A program made the translations under genes and the position numbers. The notes beneath the pieces are model-generated. The model was given only the letters and a program-made list of their open reading frames with translations, was not told the origin of the DNA and did not search any database. A DNA stretch of 54,970 nucleotides from Myxosarcina sp. GI1 (lineage in GTDB: Bacteria; Cyanobacteriota; Cyanobacteriia; Cyanobacteriales; Xenococcaceae), in contig NZ_JRFE01000035.1 of assembly GCF_000756305.1 (NCBI RefSeq), positions 438-55,407 of the forward strand, written 5' to 3'. This document shows positions 15,075 through 24,909 of the stretch, one piece after another (the first letter of the stretch is position 1; every line of letters begins with the position of its first letter).

Positions 15075-16064
15075 ATGAAACTTACCAAACAGACTTGGCA
15101 ACCAGCTACAGAAAAAATCTATGACACCATCGTTATTGGTGGTGGTGCGGGAGGACTTTCTGCGGGAATATATCTGCAACGCTATCTACTCGATACTTTA
15201 ATTATTGATAAGGGAAAAGCTCGTTCTTTTTGGATGAGCGAACTGCATAACTATTTAGGCTTACCTCCCGATACCCCTGGTCGTTCCGTTCTGCGGCAGG
15301 GTAAAGAGCATTTTCTTTCTCTGGGTGGGGATTTACTCGATGCTTATGTAGAAGAAGTAATAGACGAAGGAGAAACCTTTGCTATCAGAGTAAAAATCGG
15401 TCGCAATAACAGTCAGTACCATACTTTTCGCGCTAAATATCTTATCGCAGCCAGTGGCATTATTGACTATCTGCCAGAGTTAGAGAATATGCGTAATGTC
15501 TATGAATATGCGGGTTATAACCTTCATGTTTGTCTGATTTGTGATGGTTATGAAATGGCAGATAAAAAGGTGGGTGTCTTTGCCAACAGTGCGGGAAATG
15601 CTGAAGTTGTTTTTCCTTTAGGTTGGTTTACATCTAATATTACTTTGTTTACTCAAGGACTGTTTGAAGTACCTGATGACCTACGCAGCAGATTAGAGGC
15701 TCAAGGCTATCAAATTGAAGCGACTTCTATCGAGCAGTTTATTGGTGAAGACCATCAAATGACGGGAGTGGAATTAACCGATGGTCGAATAGTGAAATTA
15801 GATACTGGTTTGATTTCAATGGGTTCTAAATATCATGCTACTTATTTAGATAAATTCGAGCTAGAAAAACAAGGCGGAAATTTAGTTACGGACAAGATGG
15901 CTCGGACTTCCCACCCACGTATTTTTGCCATTGGCGATCTCAAGGTGGGATTGAATCAAGTGGTGGTAGCTGCTGCGGATGGGGCATTAGCTGCAACTCA
16001 AATTTGGCGCGATATCCGTCGTAGCACTTTTTCAAAAACTGTCGTCCAACAAGCTAGAGATTAG
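15075..16064 (+). CDS. Thioredoxin-reductase-like FAD/NAD(P) oxidoreductase
   Basis: 329 residues. The FAD-binding GxGxxG is VIGGGAGGLSAGIYLQR, the redox pair is C153-L-I-C156, and the terminal FAD motif is IFAIGDLKVGLNQVVVAAADG. The fold is that of low-molecular-weight thioredoxin reductase, but the active site is CLIC rather than CATC. It is thus likely a TrxR-like enzyme or ferredoxin/NADPH-dependent variant of unknown partner; the thioredoxin two genes upstream is the obvious candidate. GAGG precedes the ATG. Confidence 0.82.
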   Translation: MKLTKQTWQPATEKIYDTIVIGGGAGGLSAGIYLQRYLLDTLIIDKGKARSFWMSELHNYLGLPPDTPGRSVLRQGKEHFLSLGGDLLDAYVEEVIDEGETFAIRVKIGRNNSQYHTFRAKYLIAASGIIDYLPELENMRNVYEYAGYNLHVCLICDGYEMADKKVGVFANSAGNAEVVFPLGWFTSNITLFTQGLFEVPDDLRSRLEAQGYQIEATSIEQFIGEDHQMTGVELTDGRIVKLDTGLISMGSKYHATYLDKFELEKQGGNLVTDKMARTSHPRIFAIGDLKVGLNQVVVAAADGALAATQIWRDIRRSTFSKTVVQQARD

Positions 16065-16085
16065 AAAGGCAATAATGAATTATTT

Positions 16086-16832
16086 ATGTTCCGCAATCTC
16101 ATACCAGCTTTATCCCACAAATATCATTTGATTGCCCCAAATTACCCTGGTTATGGTAACAGTTCGATGCCGAATATAGATGATTTTGATTATACTTTTG
16201 ACCGCCTAGCCAAAGTAATGGAAAAATTTGTCCGAGCATTAAATTTACAACAATATAGTCTTTATCTGATGGATTATGGCGCACCAATCGGTTTTCGCCT
16301 CGCTGTTGCCCATCCCGAACGGGTTCAGGCACTGCTAATCCAGAACGGTAATGCTTACGAAGAGAGTTTAAAAGATTTTTGGACTCCGATTAAAACCTAT
16401 TGGCAAGATAAGACGACCGAAAATGCCGATAAACTAAGAGAATTCTTAAATGTTGAGGCTATTAAATGGCAATATATCCACGGCGTTCGCGATTCCGAAG
16501 CAATTAGTCCCGACAGTTGGAATCTCGATCGGCTATTTCTAGATCGTCTTGAAAATCAAGAGATTCAGCTAGCTTTGTTTTATAGCTATAGTTCTAATCC
16601 GCCTTTGTATCCACAGTGGCAAGAATATTTGAGGAAACATCAACCTCCTACGCTCATTACCTGGGGCAAAAATGATTATATCTTTCCCGAATCAGGAGCG
16701 CATCCCTACAAACAAGACCTCAAAAACATTGAATTTCATCTGTTAGATACGGGACATTTTGCTTTGGAAGAAGAAGGAGAGGCGATCGCCAACCATATCG
16801 ATAACTTCCTTTCCAGTCAATTACCAATTTAA
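16086..16832 (+). pseudogene. 5'-truncated alpha/beta hydrolase (haloalkane dehalogenase-like)
   Basis: 248 residues beginning MFRNLIPAL, which in full-length relatives follows the HGFPTSSH segment. The first ~40 residues, including the oxyanion-hole His-Gly, are absent. What remains has the nucleophile elbow L-M-D63-Y-G-A-P-I-G (Asp nucleophile, as in dehalogenases and epoxide hydrolases), the acid/strand region [13 protein letters not shown], and the catalytic His in [10 protein letters not shown]. It starts 21 bases after the reductase stop with no ribosome site. Probably inactive, unless an unannotated upstream start supplies the missing part, and I see none. Confidence 0.7.
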
Positions 16833-16862
16833 AAGTAGCATCAAATAAACTAGATAAGCCCA

Positions 16863-17792
16863 ATGCCAAAAACCAAATCTATGACCGAGAACCTTCTCAA
16901 ACCAAGCGAACTCAGCCAGCGGTTGAAGGGAACTTCAGTGTTATCCAGTCAGCAGATAGGCTGGAAGGGAATCTCGGTCGAACAGTATCAATACGCTCCA
17001 AGTCTAGGCAAAACAGAAGAAAAAGAAATTCCCGGTCTGTCAGCTCATTGGCTAATCTTACCTCTAGGACATCCAGGTCATTTGAGCCAGAAGTCTGACA
17101 ATCGCTTGCATGAATCTCTCTTTCAAAAGGGAGACAGCCTTTTGGTTCCTGCAAGAAAACCAACCTACTGGCGTTGTCCGGCAAGTCAGTTATCCTTTAC
17201 AGAACTACATATTCACTTACAACAGGAGACAATCGCCAAAGTTGCTAAATCATCTGAAATAGATACAAAGCAAAGTGACCTCGTCAATCATTTTCGCAAG
17301 CAAGATTTACAACTGCAACATATCGCCATGCTGTTTTTAGCTGAATTACAGTCGGGTGGCATAATGGGGCGATTGTATGTCGAATCTCTAACTCAAGCGT
17401 TAGTCATTCATTTGCTGCGACACTATTCTGAGGTGGCACAAATTGTTACACCCCAAGAAACAAGTTTAACTCATACTCAGTTGCAGCAAGCAATTGACTA
17501 TATTCACACGAACCTCGATCGCGATTTATCCCTCTCTCAAATTGCCTCAGTTATCAATATCAGTCCGACATATTTTGCTAGCTTATTCAAACGTATTACG
17601 GGTACTTCGCCGCATCAATATGTGATTCAACAGCGAGTCGAACGAGCAAAATTGCTATTGTCGAAAACGAATTTGGCGATCGCGGATATCGCCCTACAAG
17701 TTGGTTTTTCCAGCCAAAGCCACTTGACGCAACAGTTTAGGCGATTGACTGGAGTAACACCAAAGCAAATTCGCCTTTCGGCGTTAGACTAA
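16863..17792 (+). CDS. AraC-family transcriptional regulator (intact copy)
   Basis: 309 residues. The N-terminal ~170 form a cupin-like sensor (GLSAHWLILPLGHPGH, KGDSLLVPARKPTYWRCP). The C-terminal ~100 carry two HTHs: SLSQIASVINISPTYFASLFK and LAIADIALQVGFSSQSHLTQ, ending TGVTPKQIRL. The last three codons (A-L-D) and the stop come from the 3' end of the adjoining group II intron rather than the native L-S-P ending seen in the copy at 54618. Four decayed araC pieces elsewhere share this C-terminus and precede operator repeats. It is the best template for the regulator of those modules. Confidence 0.88.
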   Translation: MPKTKSMTENLLKPSELSQRLKGTSVLSSQQIGWKGISVEQYQYAPSLGKTEEKEIPGLSAHWLILPLGHPGHLSQKSDNRLHESLFQKGDSLLVPARKPTYWRCPASQLSFTELHIHLQQETIAKVAKSSEIDTKQSDLVNHFRKQDLQLQHIAMLFLAELQSGGIMGRLYVESLTQALVIHLLRHYSEVAQIVTPQETSLTHTQLQQAIDYIHTNLDRDLSLSQIASVINISPTYFASLFKRITGTSPHQYVIQQRVERAKLLLSKTNLAIADIALQVGFSSQSHLTQQFRRLTGVTPKQIRLSALD

Positions 17793-17823
17793 GCCAGGTT
17801 GTCACCAACCCGACTCGTCTTCA

Positions 17824-17857
17824 GAACGCAGCACGAGACTTTTACCTCACTGCGCTC
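17824..17857 (-). ncRNA. Group II intron domain V
   Basis: 34 nt, read on the minus strand as GAGCGCAGTGAG, an AAAA-containing loop, then CTCGTGCTGCGTTC. This matches the usual size and arm pairing of the catalytic domain V. The stop codon of the intron protein lies inside it. Confidence 0.7.
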
Positions 17858-19657
17858 CTCTCTTTTCAGTCTCTTTATGAGTACCTACTTTGAGTAAGGT
17901 AGGAATATCATCCACCCATTCCCAGTCCAGATTATTGAACCATTTTTGGGTCTTCTCTCCTTCCTTTTTCGCTTTATGAAGCTTTATAACCAATTGGTTA
18001 CTAAACGTTTTGGTATCATGGCAATGTTTGTGTAATAGCTGAAGATTATCTTTACTATTGTTACCACCCGCTTGTTTGGGGATGATGTGGTCAGTATCAA
18101 TTAAATCTCCATCAAGGAAGTTAAGACCGCACCAATTACACTTACCATTTTGTTTCTTCAGCAGTTTGGCTGTTGAAGGCTTCAATTCAGGGTGCGAACC
18201 CTTTCTTTTTGCCCAGTAAATAGTGTCTCCGTCATAGGGTGTTTTATTTCCTTTAACTTTGACATGACGGGCAATGGCAGTTTGTGTGTGTCTTTCTAAG
18301 GTGATTAAATCATCCTTATATTCCTTGCCAAAAACCCAATTATCTCCTCCTATAGTTACCCAGTATTTATCTCCCACCCAGTGTTTACTTTTGTTGGGAT
18401 GTCTTCTATCTGCCCATCTACGTAACCTTTTATGAGTTAAATAACCAACCTTTGAGTAGGTTTCTTGACTACATACTGTTCTGTAGTAATTACACCATCC
18501 TCTAATAATCGGATTTAACTCACTGATGATTTTTTCTTGGGGTGCCGCTTTTAATCTTCCGATTTTAAGGGAAAGTTTTTCATAGTGCCTCCTAACACTA
18601 TCGGATGATGGTCTTGTAATTGTTTTAAACCCCAATAATTTACCCTGTCCATTCTTCCCTGACTGGTATTTGCCAACTTTGTATTGGCGTATATTGAATC
18701 CCAGAAAATCGAATCCTGGTTGGTGTTTATCCAGTTTAAGTTGAGTGTGAACAATTTTAGTTTTGCTTGATTTTAATTCGAGGTTGTAGTGGGATAACCA
18801 TTCACTTATGACATTTTGACAGACCTTGAGAGTATCCAGATTTTCATGAAAGATTACGAAATCGTCAGCATATCTGATTAAAGATGCACCTTTAATTTGT
18901 TTAATCCTGTTTTCCATTCCATGTAGGGCTATGTTGCTTAAAAGCGGAGAAATCACGCCTCCCTGGGGCGTTCCCTGGCGGTTTGGAGTTTTTTCATGCT
19001 TCTTAAAGTCACAAATATCCGCTCTTAACCAGGCTCGAATTTGTCTCCTGATGATAGGAAGTGTGTTTAGCTTGGTTAAGAGTTTTTGGTGGTTAATTCG
19101 GTCAAAACATTTCGCTATATCTGCATCCAACACAAATTTTGATTTATATCTAATCTGGTTGAAAATGGCTTCAATTGCGTCATGTGCGCTTCTACCAGGT
19201 CGGAAGCCATAAGAATTGTTTTCAAATTTTGACTCCCATTCGGGTTCAAGAACAGCTTTAACTAAAGCTTGTACCGCTCTATCGCGCATTACAGGAATTC
19301 CCAGAGGTCGCTTTTCGTTTCTTCCAGTTTAGGAATCCAAACCCTTCTAATAGGCTGGGATTTATCCCCTAGTTTTAAATTGTTAGCGAGTTGAAAACGC
19401 TGTTTTGGGGTTAAAGATTTAACCTTATCTACGCCCGCAGATTTCTTTCCTGAGTTATCCTGCGTGACCTTTCTCACAGATAAAAGTCGGTTGTAATAGG
19501 ATTTGATGAGGGTTTTTTGCAGCTTTCTTCCTTGTTTGTCATCACCATTGACGTAGGCTCGGTAGATTCTCTTTTGTAACTTCCAAACAGCTTTTTGGAT
19601 TTTACGCCAGTTAAGCTGTTTCCATTCCACACTGCTGTAATCGCGTGTTTTAGACAT
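17847..19657 (-). pseudogene. ltrA: Group II intron reverse transcriptase/maturase with HNH, frameshifted
   Basis: Two frames. 19657-19289 encodes 122 residues (start MSKTRDYSSVEWKQLNW, the RT-0 region) ending ...VWIPKLEETKSDLWEFL. 19289-17847 encodes 480 residues beginning with the in-family sequence MRDRAVQALVKAVLEPEWE. Reading the other frame across the junction gives RPLGIPVMRDRA, so a single-base indel near 19300-19306 broke one gene. The second part has RT motif LIRYADDFVIF, domain X, and an HNH endonuclease (CNWCGLNF...DTDHIIPKQAGG...HKHCH). The stop and ATG overlap as TAATG, so reinitiation could still give two polypeptides. The full protein drives splicing and retrohoming. Confidence 0.85.
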
Positions 19658-20535
19658 ATTAATTACTACTTAATCACTACTTGACTGAAAACAGTGAGGA
19701 CGTGGGCAGATCTCATTCATTACAAATGAGCATTCGCTTTTTCCTCAATCCTTCGCCCTCTATAGCCTCCATATGACGGAGAGTTTGCATCTTGGTTGAT
19801 TACTCAGAAGTTTCGACCTTTTTCCTGAGAGTTATAGAGGGATTTCCTCGTTCCGAATATTTCGTTGGTATGAATCTTTAGGATGTGTCTGTCCACCGAG
19901 AGCGGTTAGTATTGTGATTGTCATATTAACACTGACAATTAACCAGATGCCCTGATGCCTTTTGGCTACAGCCTTTCAGTCCTGATTTGGCTGTTTACCC
20001 TTAACGATGGTTACGACGGGAATCGTGATTCCTTTTACTTCAGGATTAACCTTATCCATAGAATTCTTGCTAGCAGATAACCAGTTCAGACTACCAGTTA
20101 GAGCTACATTTAACCCCGCTTTACGGATTGATGACCAATCGCTACCGTAGGGGTTATGCTTGTACTCCCAATACCGAGAGAGTAGGACTTGATGACTTGG
20201 GCTTTTGTTAGTATTTAGCACCTTATTACAGGCTCTCTCACCTACACGAAATATTCAGTTATCATGGTTCAGATACTCATGATTGAGTCTTATCCAAGCT
20301 AGTCATACCAAAGGTTTTATCCCTTGTTTCGACTAAACGAGTCGCACGTAGATCGAAGGTTCGTGCGACGAAGTGCAACCTGTTGCTGAAACTCTTGCTG
20401 TACAATCAATACAGCGATCTGATTTTAAAATCATAGCGATCGCTAAAACATAAGTTACATAAATGTTTTAAAAACGCATTCATAGCCAAAAAACTTTGCC
20501 TAAAATAGAAGTTGGGATATATCAAAACACATATA

Positions 20536-20799
20536 TCAAAGCATTGAAACTCCGTCTTGAATTTTATAAACATTGCCCATGAATCCACCCGTGCCAGGGT
20601 AATTGATGCCATAATGTACGCCATGAATGAGAAATTGGTGTAGATGTTCCTCTTTCCAGCCCATGACAATCTGGATGATGTAGTGCAGATCGGCAATAGT
20701 GCTATTGCTACTCACTTTTATCCGTCGCCAAATCATCGGACTAATGCCGACTAACACTATTTTTAGCTGATATGTGACGGGCGGGTTTGACTCTAGCAT
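20536..20799 (-). pseudogene. Truncated plasmid pRiA4b ORF-3-like protein
   Basis: 87 residues with the family start: TYQLKIVLVGISPMIWRRIKV, then STIADLHYIIQIVMGWKEEHLHQFLIHG. Full-length members run to about 170 residues or more and include a D-F-G-D-x-W-x-H core that is missing here. The ORF stops at ...QDGVSML. The 20800-20999 flank has no gene. Confidence 0.7.
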
Positions 20800-20999
20800 G
20801 AGTTCATTTTAAGCGATTTCCCCCGTTTTTTTTCGCTCTCCAATAAGCATTTCAAATCCAGATTTTGGCAATCGCCAAGGTGATGAATTTTTGCAGTCTT
20901 TGAGTAGTTCTTGCAAAATTGTGATATTTATCCAAAGAACTAAAAGTGTTGAATAATATATACTGCAATAGTTTTAAAGATTATAGACAGAAAGTTATT

Positions 21000-21917
21000 T
21001 TAACTAGCTCTAGGTTGTAAGAAACTGCCAGCTACTTCGACTAACCAATCTACAAAAGTTAGAATCAGTGGTTCTTTCGAGTGGTTTTCTAAATACACTG
21101 CTGAATAGTTAAAACCATCTAGCGATATATTAAGAGGCTGGACTAAAAAACCTAACGCCACATCATCAGCGACATGAATATTGCTGCATAACGCTATTCC
21201 TTGACCGGCGATCGCAGCTTGAATGGCTAAACTTTCCTCATCAAATGTCAGTCCCCGATTTGGGTTAATGTCGTTCAGCTTTGTGAGAGCAAACCAGTTT
21301 TTCCAATCAGGAGCGTCTGTGCCAAAGTGAATCCACTCAAAATGTAGCAGAGGATGATGCACTAAATCATCGGGCTTTTTAATGAGATGTTTACCCTCCA
21401 ATAACCGTGGATTACAGACAGGCAAAAACACATCAGACATGAGCTTACGGACGGCAAACCCAGAATAGTTGCCTCTGCCATAACGAATGGCTAGATCAAC
21501 CGTCTGCTTGTTCAGATTTACTACATCATTCGAGGTTTGTAGACGCAGATCGATGTCAGGATGAGATTGTTGAAACTCAGATAAACGGGAAACTAACCAC
21601 TTGGCTGCAAACACCGTCGTTACACTCACGGTCAAAGTAGTAGATTCTGGAGTTTTAGTCAACTTGGCGATCGCAGAGTCGATTGTGTCCAGACTTTCCC
21701 TTAGTGCTGGATACAGGAGTTGCCCCGCTTCAGTTAGTGCTAGAGGACGAGGGCGGCGGCGAAATAAGGTTACTCCCAGACGCTCTTCGAGAACTTTGAT
21801 TTGATGACTAACTGCGGTTGGCGTGACATCTAGTTCTTCAGCCGCTTGCTGGAAACTCAGGTGTCGAGCCGCAGCTTCAAAGGTATGCAAGGCGTTGAGC
21901 GGTGGCAGCGATCGCAT
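21000..21917 (-). CDS. LysR-family regulator (GcvA-like)
   Basis: 305 residues. The N-terminal winged HTH reads LPPLNALHTFEAAARHLSFQQAAEELDVTPTAVSHQIKVLEERLG, the GcvA-type variant, followed by a periplasmic-binding-protein-like effector domain (SVTTVFAAKWLVSRLSEF, DLAIRYGRGNY). Divergent from the VOC/Rid genes. A 15-bp perfect palindrome in the intergenic region (21954-21968) is the likely target. LysR regulators usually activate the divergent gene with a small-molecule inducer. Confidence 0.88.
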   Translation of the reverse strand: MRSLPPLNALHTFEAAARHLSFQQAAEELDVTPTAVSHQIKVLEERLGVTLFRRRPRPLALTEAGQLLYPALRESLDTIDSAIAKLTKTPESTTLTVSVTTVFAAKWLVSRLSEFQQSHPDIDLRLQTSNDVVNLNKQTVDLAIRYGRGNYSGFAVRKLMSDVFLPVCNPRLLEGKHLIKKPDDLVHHPLLHFEWIHFGTDAPDWKNWFALTKLNDINPNRGLTFDEESLAIQAAIAGQGIALCSNIHVADDVALGFLVQPLNISLDGFNYSAVYLENHSKEPLILTFVDWLVEVAGSFLQPRAS

Positions 21918-21953
21918 AGATTTGTGGGTAAGTTTTTTTCATCTTAAACGTGA

Positions 21954-21968
21954 GCAAATTGAATTTGC
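21954..21968. promoter_or_regulatory. LysR-type binding palindrome
   Basis: GCAAATT-G-AATTTGC, perfect 7-bp arms, 37 bases upstream of the LysR start and 56 before the divergent VOC gene. Position and symmetry fit a LysR recognition site. Confidence 0.55.
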
Positions 21969-22023
21969 AATCCCTTTTTATCCCTTGCTACTTTGAGAAG
22001 GAAGTGAATTTCTTAAAGAAATT

Positions 22024-22331
22024 ATGGAATCAGACTTAGACACAATTAAGGTCATCAACACCTCCCAACTCTCGAATAGTTTTCTGGGCGATGTTATCGA
22101 AATTTGTATCGTTACTCGCGATTATCAGCAAACGATGGCAGGGTTTGTCCAGTTGGGTATTGGCCCCTGGCGAGTCTACACCTTTAATGCTGAAACTGTT
22201 ACAGAACAGACTTACAAATGGCAGTCTGCTGAATATGCAATTAAAGTCTGTTTTGCTCAGTTCAAAAATGTAATCTGGGAAATTATTTTGAGTATCCAGA
22301 GCCTGAAGCCTGGTTTCCAGTAGCCCCTTAG
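22024..22331 (+). pseudogene. VOC (glyoxalase-fold) protein with internal deletion
   Basis: The N-terminus has the VOC/epimerase pattern VIEICIVTRDYQQTMAGFVQLGIGPWRVYTF and continues to NVIWEII. There the frame diverges and stops after LSIQSLKPGFQ (22323). A shifted frame over the same bases reads EYPEPEAWFPVAP and ends at TAG 22331, which looks like the natural C-terminus. A deletion with frame change near 22285 removed about half of the usual domain, including later metal ligands. Likely nonfunctional. Confidence 0.6.
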
Positions 22332-22411
22332 CGGGACAGCACACAGATGACGACTGTATTGAAAATTGAAGTAACGAAAGAATCTTCCCATTAACATCAA
22401 TAAGAACTACC

Positions 22412-22831
22412 ATGAAGAAATTTAACGTGACCCTCAAACAGATTTCGACCGAGCCTGACCCTTATCAACCCTTTCTTTTATCCCAAGGCATTCAGGTTGG
22501 AGACTTAGTGTTCATTTCAGGACAAGCTGGTTATGCTGATAACGGACAGATTGTTGCTGGTGGTTTCCGCGCTCAAGGTGAGCAGGCATTTTCAAACCTC
22601 GAGCGTGCGCTTATAGCTGGCGGCTCCAACCTCAACAACGTCGCCAAAGTGACCATCTTTCTAACGGACATGAGCAACTTTGATGAAATTGTCGAACTCC
22701 GCCGCAAGTATTTCAGCCCTCCCTATCCAGCCGATAGCATTGTCGAAGTTTCCAGCCTCTACACGCCCGAAGCAAAGATTGAAATCGAAGCAATTGCTGT
22801 AGTGAACGAGGTGCGTCGCGACGTAGGTTGA
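22412..22831 (+). CDS. Rid-family (YjgF/YER057c) protein, Arg-less
   Basis: 139 residues. The Rid fold is clear from VFISGQAGYADNGQIVAGGF, LIAGGSNLNNVAKVTIFLTD and KIEIEAIAVV. The catalytic Arg of RidA enamine/imine deaminases sits in P-A-R-S-x-V-E-V; here it is P-A-D-S-I-V-E-V, Arg replaced by Asp. This places it among the Rid subfamilies not shown to act as deaminases. It lies downstream of the LysR-controlled VOC fragment and before FrnE and the ene-reductase. Confidence 0.85.
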   Translation: MKKFNVTLKQISTEPDPYQPFLLSQGIQVGDLVFISGQAGYADNGQIVAGGFRAQGEQAFSNLERALIAGGSNLNNVAKVTIFLTDMSNFDEIVELRRKYFSPPYPADSIVEVSSLYTPEAKIEIEAIAVVNEVRRDVG

Positions 22832-22951
22832 GAAGTTGATTAAGGATTTTCCGCTCTTGTTTACTTAAGCTGACAATACCAATTACTTCCGCAGTTAGTG
22901 AAAGCGCAATGACAGCTACATTTGTTCACAACTATTTAGAATAGGCTGGAA

Positions 22952-23548
22952 ATGAGTATTAAAATTGAAGTTTACTTGGACTACGTGTGTCCTTACTGCT
23001 TTTTGGCAAAACAGACTTTAGATGAAGTTGCCAAAGAACAAGAGGTAGAAATAGAGTGGATGCCTTTCGAGTTAAGACCCTATCCTACACCTACGCTCAA
23101 ACCTGAAGACGATTACCTACCGAGAGTATGGCAACAGTCTGTTTATCCCCTGGCAGAAGCAATGGAAATTTCTATTCAATTACCTAGTATTTCGCCACAG
23201 CCATATACTCACTTGGCTTTTGAAGGTTATCAATTTGCCAAAGCACATGGCAAGGCAGAGGCTTATAACAACAAAGTACTAAAAGCTTTTTTCCAAGAAG
23301 ATCGTGATATTGGAGAACTTGAAGTACTCGTACAATTGGCAGAAGAAATTGGTTTGCCAAAACAAGAATTCAAGCAGGCTTTAATTGAACGTAGATATAA
23401 AGCTATTCATCAGCAGGCTTTGAAACACGCTTGTGAATCAGTAGGAGTAACTTCTGTACCTACATTGGTAATTGGAGAACAAATATTCCCAGGTATGCCT
23501 CGAAAAGAAAACTTACAACAAGCGATCGAGGTAGCAAAAGCGAATTGA
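22952..23548 (+). CDS. FrnE-like DsbA-family oxidoreductase
   Basis: 198 residues with active site C13-P-Y-C16 in VYLDYVCPYCFLAKQTLDE, a helical insert, and the cis-Pro strand VTSVPTLVIGEQIFPG. FrnE proteins are cytoplasmic thiol oxidoreductases/isomerases linked to oxidative and metal stress. No signal peptide. Intact. Same strand as the Rid and OYE genes. Confidence 0.88.
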   Translation: MSIKIEVYLDYVCPYCFLAKQTLDEVAKEQEVEIEWMPFELRPYPTPTLKPEDDYLPRVWQQSVYPLAEAMEISIQLPSISPQPYTHLAFEGYQFAKAHGKAEAYNNKVLKAFFQEDRDIGELEVLVQLAEEIGLPKQEFKQALIERRYKAIHQQALKHACESVGVTSVPTLVIGEQIFPGMPRKENLQQAIEVAKAN

Positions 23549-23619
23549 CGCTCGAAATGACTGCACAAGCTAGATTAGTCGGAATTTATCAACGCTAAAT
23601 CATCAAGTATCTAAAAAAT

Positions 23620-24726
23620 ATGACATCAACAACCAACGTACCCCATCTTCTTAGTCCTTTAGAGAAAAGCTTATCTTTAAAGAATCGTGTCGTAATGGCT
23701 CCTATGACTCGCGGACGAGCAGGAGAAGAAAGAACTCCTAATTCCTTGATGACAGAATATTATGCTCAACGTACGGGTGCGGGCTTAATTGTTTCTGAAG
23801 GTACTGCGATCTCTCTACAAGGTTATGGCTGGAGTCATAGTCCAGGAATTTATATTTCCGAACAAATAGAAGCATGGAAAGAGGTAGTTAATGCGGTACA
23901 CGCCCAGGGAACGCCAATTTTTTTGCAACTATGGCATACGGGTAGAGCATCCCACAGCAGTTTTCAGCCGAATAATCAGCTTCCCATCGCTCCATCGGCA
24001 ATCAAAATTGAGGGAGCCCAAGCCCACACACTTGACGGTAAAAAGCCCTACGAAATACCTAGAGCTTTAGAAACCCAGGAAATTCCCAGAGTAATTGAGG
24101 AATATCGTCAAGCAGCAGCAAATGCCAAAGAATCGGGTTTTGATGGCGTAGAAATTCACGGGGCAAACGGCTATCTAATTGATGAGTTTTTACAGTCGAG
24201 AACAAATCAGCGCACCGATAAATATGGTGACAGTATTGAAAATCGCTATCGCTTTTTAAAAGAGGTGCTAGAAGCAGTATTAACTGTTTGGGATGCGGGA
24301 AGTGTAGGAGTTAGACTTTCTCCCAACGGTAATTTTAACGACATGGGTTCGCCTGACTACCGTGACGCTTTTACCTATATTGTTGGACAACTAAATAACT
24401 ATAAATTAGCATATTTGCACCTGGTTGATGGTTTGGCTTTTGGCTTTCATGAGTTAGGAGAACCTATGACCATCGCTGAATTTAGAAAAATCTATGATGG
24501 GGTGTTAATAGGTAACTGCGGTTACGATCGCCACTCAGCCGAACAAGCGATCGCCTCGGGAAATGCTGATTTAGTGGCATTTGGTAGACTATATATCAGC
24601 AACCCCGATCTAGTAGATCGTTTTGCCAACAACTGGAAACTAAATCCCGATGCGGAGATGGGTATTTGGTATTCCCCTGGTGCAGAAGGTTATACTGATT
24701 TTCCTACTTACAAAGAAGGGTCGTGA
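23620..24726 (+). CDS. Old Yellow Enzyme family ene-reductase (NemA-like)
   Basis: 368 residues. FMN-binding TIM barrel with N-terminal LSPLEKSLSLKNRVVMAPMTRGRA, substrate-binding H-G-A-N-G-Y-L-I-D-E-F-L-Q and RTDKYGDSIENRYRF, and C-terminal DLVAFGRLYISNPDLVDR. These enzymes reduce activated C=C bonds, quinones and nitro-esters with NADPH; relatives are induced by electrophiles. Length and motifs are complete. The downstream flank carries the left inverted repeat of an IS. Confidence 0.92.
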   Translation: MTSTTNVPHLLSPLEKSLSLKNRVVMAPMTRGRAGEERTPNSLMTEYYAQRTGAGLIVSEGTAISLQGYGWSHSPGIYISEQIEAWKEVVNAVHAQGTPIFLQLWHTGRASHSSFQPNNQLPIAPSAIKIEGAQAHTLDGKKPYEIPRALETQEIPRVIEEYRQAAANAKESGFDGVEIHGANGYLIDEFLQSRTNQRTDKYGDSIENRYRFLKEVLEAVLTVWDAGSVGVRLSPNGNFNDMGSPDYRDAFTYIVGQLNNYKLAYLHLVDGLAFGFHELGEPMTIAEFRKIYDGVLIGNCGYDRHSAEQAIASGNADLVAFGRLYISNPDLVDRFANNWKLNPDAEMGIWYSPGAEGYTDFPTYKEGS

Positions 24727-24909
24727 TTACATTAATTACTGATTAGATTGGCGTACAGGGCGTTTGAGTAGCAATTGATACTGCTGATGAACTTAACAAA
24801 TACCAGTAGGGCGATCGCTAACGCTAAAAATTTAATGGCTCACCCACGCTCAAAATAACCTAAATTGAGCTTGTAAATAATAACAAAAGTTCTGGGAGAG
24901 TCATTTATT

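Larger units (their letters stand above)
17783..20347 (-). mobile_element. Group II intron (chloroplast-like) with RT/HNH protein
   Basis: On the minus strand the element starts GTGCGACTCG at 20347, the group II 5' consensus. It has a long structured leader with GTAGGTGAGAGAGCC-type domain I sequence, then the intron-encoded protein, then a 34-nt domain V (17824-17857) and a domain VI hairpin (GGGTTG-GTGA-CAACC) ending near 17783 in ...CTAAC. Length ~2.56 kb. It abuts the 3' end of the araC gene in antisense orientation. The encoded protein is frameshifted, so mobility likely depends on another copy. Confidence 0.8.

Noticed and set aside
19976-20221. Minus-strand open frame of 81 codons
   Set aside because: It lies wholly in the structured 5' domain of the group II intron, upstream of the intron protein; intron RNA explains it.
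22036-22437. Minus-strand open frame of 133 codons over the VOC gene
   Set aside because: Antisense shadow; the plus strand has clear VOC sequence.
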